In this document: positions 13,305 through 14,494 of the stretch, piece after piece
Position numbering within the stretch: position 1 is the stretch's first letter
How the letters are laid out: each line of letters begins with the position of its first letter
NCBI GenBank assembly: GCA_004292705.1
Contig: RDXA01000429.1
Span: forward strand, 1 to 14,494
Direction of reading: 5' to 3'
From: Sphingomonadales bacterium
GTDB taxonomy: Bacteria; Pseudomonadota; Alphaproteobacteria; Sphingomonadales; Sphingomonadaceae
DNA: 14,494 bases
Notes under the pieces: model-generated
The model's database searches: none
The model's input: the letters and a program-made list of their open reading frames with translations, nothing else
Told to the model about the DNA's origin: nothing
Made by a program: the position numbers and the translations under genes

Positions 13305-14494
13305 TTATTCCGCCGCTTCGGCGGCAAGGTCGGCGTCATCCTCGCGCCGCTCATTCGCCTGCCGCGCCCACATTTCGGCGTAGAGCCCGCCGCGCGTGAT
13401 AAGCGCCGCATGATCGCCGCTTTCCACCAACCTGCCATGATCGAGCACGAGGATGTTATCGGCATCGGCGATGGTCGACAGCCGGTGCGCGATGGCGATG
13501 GTGGTGCGGCCTCTGGCGATGCGTTTGAGGGTGCCGAGAATTTCCTGCTCGGTGCGGGTGTCCAATGCGCTGGTCGCCTCGTCGAGCAGCAGGATCGGCG
13601 GGTTCTTGACCAGCGTCCGCGCGATCGCGACGCGTTGCTTCTCCCCGCCCGAAAGCTTGAGGCCGCGTTCGCCCACCATCGTTTCAAAGCGATCGGGCAG
13701 GCGATCGATGAGCGTCATCAGCGCGGCATCACGCGCGGCCTGTTCGATCATCGCCTGATCTGCGCCCTCGGCCCCGTAGGCGATGTTGTAGGCGAGGTTC
13801 TCGTTGAACAGCACCGAATCCTGCGGGACGATGCCGATCGCGGCGCGCACGCTTTCCTGCGTGACAGTGGCAATATCCTCGCCCCCCACCAGCACCCGGC
13901 CCGAGAGCGGATCATAGAAGCGGAACAGCAAGCGCCCGATGGTGCTCTTGCCTGCGCCCGAGGGGCCGACAATCGCGGTGGTCGATCCGGCCGGGACCTC
14001 AAAGGATAGGCCATCCAGAATCGTGCGCCCCGGGTCATAGCCGAAGGTGACATTGTCGAAGGCGACTGTTGGCTTGCGGATGATGAGCGCGGGTGCGCCG
14101 GGCTTGTCCTTCACCTCGATGTCGGTGTCGATCAGGCGGAACATCTCGGCCATGTCGACAAGCCCCTGCCGGATCGTGCGATAGACCCAGCCGAGCACGT
14201 CCAGGGGACGGAACAGCTGGATGAGGAAGGTGTTGACCAGCACCAGATCGCCCACCGTGAGCTGGCCCTTGCTCCACCCCCATACGGTGTAGGCCATTGC
14301 GCCGGCCACGAGGGCATTGGTGATCGCCCCTTGCGCCATGTTGAGCAGGCCTACCGAATTTTCGGACTTGATCGCGGCCTTCACGGTCGCGGTGCGCGCC
14401 GAGCCGTCGATCACCGCCATCTCGCCGAAATAGCTGCCGGCGGGGAGGTAGGAGAGGAACACCGGCCGCTCGCCGATCGCCTTTTCGACGATCA
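13305..14494 (-). CDS. Atm1/HMT1-type ABC exporter C-terminal part joined in frame to a cyclic-nucleotide-binding-domain fragment (5' end beyond window)
   Basis: The frame is open from the window edge to a stop at 13305. From about 14380 downward it is a typical Atm1-like half-transporter: two membrane helices matching TM5-TM6 (LLNMAQGAITNALVAGAMAY and VGDLVLVNTFLIQLFRPLD), then a nucleotide-binding domain with Walker A GPSGAGKST, Q-loop VPQDSVLFN, signature LSGGEKQRVAIARTL, Walker B ILLLDEATSALD and switch AHRLSTI. The family exports glutathione-linked sulfur or heavy-metal species. Upstream of about 14380 the protein is not transporter: VFLSYLPAGSYFGEMAVIDG and ARTATVKA form the cNMP-binding signature. 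TM1-TM4, expected here, are missing. A GTG at 14460-14462 is the first possible in-window start but lies inside the cNMP part. A fusion, a disrupted gene or an assembly join are all possible. An 88-base gap with a hairpin leads to the S9 gene. Confidence 0.8.
   Translation of the reverse strand, partial: IVEKAIGERPVFLSYLPAGSYFGEMAVIDGSARTATVKAAIKSENSVGLLNMAQGAITNALVAGAMAYTVWGWSKGQLTVGDLVLVNTFLIQLFRPLDVLGWVYRTIRQGLVDMAEMFRLIDTDIEVKDKPGAPALIIRKPTVAFDNVTFGYDPGRTILDGLSFEVPAGSTTAIVGPSGAGKSTIGRLLFRFYDPLSGRVLVGGEDIATVTQESVRAAIGIVPQDSVLFNENLAYNIAYGAEGADQAMIEQAARDAALMTLIDRLPDRFETMVGERGLKLSGGEKQRVAIARTLVKNPPILLLDEATSALDTRTEQEILGTLKRIARGRTTIAIAHRLSTIADADNILVLDHGRLVESGDHAALITRGGLYAEMWARQANERREDDADLAAEAAE
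14361..14494 (-). other. Cyclic-nucleotide-binding (CAP-ED) domain fragment
   Basis: The codons from the window edge to about 14361 read IVEKAIGERPVFLSYLPAGS, then YFGEMAVIDG and SARTATVKAAIKSE. The stretch FGEMAVIDGSARTATVKA satisfies the PROSITE-type cNMP-binding signature 2: [LIVMF]-G-E-x-[GAS]-[LIVM]-x(5-11)-R-[STAQ]-A-x-[LIVMA]-x-[STACV]. The FGE and R-T-A positions are those that hold the ribose-phosphate of cAMP/cGMP. The match stops where AAIKSE passes into the ABC helix. It normally belongs to the middle of a domain, so both its start (outside the window) and its C-terminal helix are missing here. Confidence 0.75.

Noticed and set aside
13217..13687. N-terminal extension of the S9 peptidase upstream of 13216
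   Set aside because: The frame is open, but the extension is an out-of-phase reading of the ABC gene; the ATG at 13216 starts a proper signal peptide.
13281..14009. Plus-strand open frame opposite the ABC nucleotide-binding domain
   Set aside because: It is the antisense of Walker and signature motifs of a clear ABC ATPase, with no domain of its own.

Overview
The window is GC-rich, densely coding bacterial chromosome. Its gene content points to an alphaproteobacterium, most likely of the Sphingomonadales (Erythrobacter/Novosphingobium-like). It carries a COQ9 homologue, a ubiquinol-cytochrome c chaperone followed by a YceD-family (DUF177) gene and divergent from bamE, an Atm1-like ABC exporter, and an hslV-hslU pair. 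The genus is an inference from families recognised by eye; no search was run. No tRNA, rRNA, CRISPR array, insertion sequence or phage gene was seen.

Layout. (1) 1-307, plus strand: the 3' end of a BLUF blue-light sensor gene, abutting the next gene tail to tail. (2) 4254-308, minus strand: a tight six-gene run of SCO copper chaperone, YcgN-like Cys-cluster protein, YgjP-like metallopeptidase, a one-pass coiled-coil protein, ribD and ribE. (3) 4355-5666, plus: secreted ankyrin protein and COQ9. (4) 5808-6329: ssb. (5) 6460-7077: M23 peptidase-like protein. (6) 8152-7095, minus: bc1-complex chaperone and DUF177/YceD protein. (7) 8363-11263, plus: bamE, hslV, hslU and an ACT-domain protein. (8) 13216-11264, minus: exported S9 peptidase. 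(9) 14494-13305, minus: the C-terminal part of an Atm1-type ABC exporter, which at its upstream end reads in frame into a cyclic-nucleotide-binding-domain fragment.

Shared themes. Several genes serve respiratory-chain assembly: SCO (CuA site of cytochrome oxidase), COQ9 (ubiquinone) and the bc1 chaperone. Others serve envelope and protein quality control: BamE, HslVU, the S9 and M23 proteins. The flavin genes ribD and ribE sit beside a flavin-binding photoreceptor.

The most notable signals are: the apparent cNMP-domain/ABC-transporter junction near 14361-14381, either a real chimeric gene or an assembly join; four 11-bp-phased direct repeats at 8196-8239 between the bc1 chaperone and bamE; an RpoH-like promoter that would make the hslV mRNA almost leaderless; a two-copy inverted BIME-like repeat splitting hslV from hslU; a hairpin placed over the likely ribosome-binding site of the S9 peptidase; and an M23 protein lacking the usual first zinc-ligand histidine. 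No wholly new multi-gene system was recognised. No stretch over 300 bases lacks a gene.
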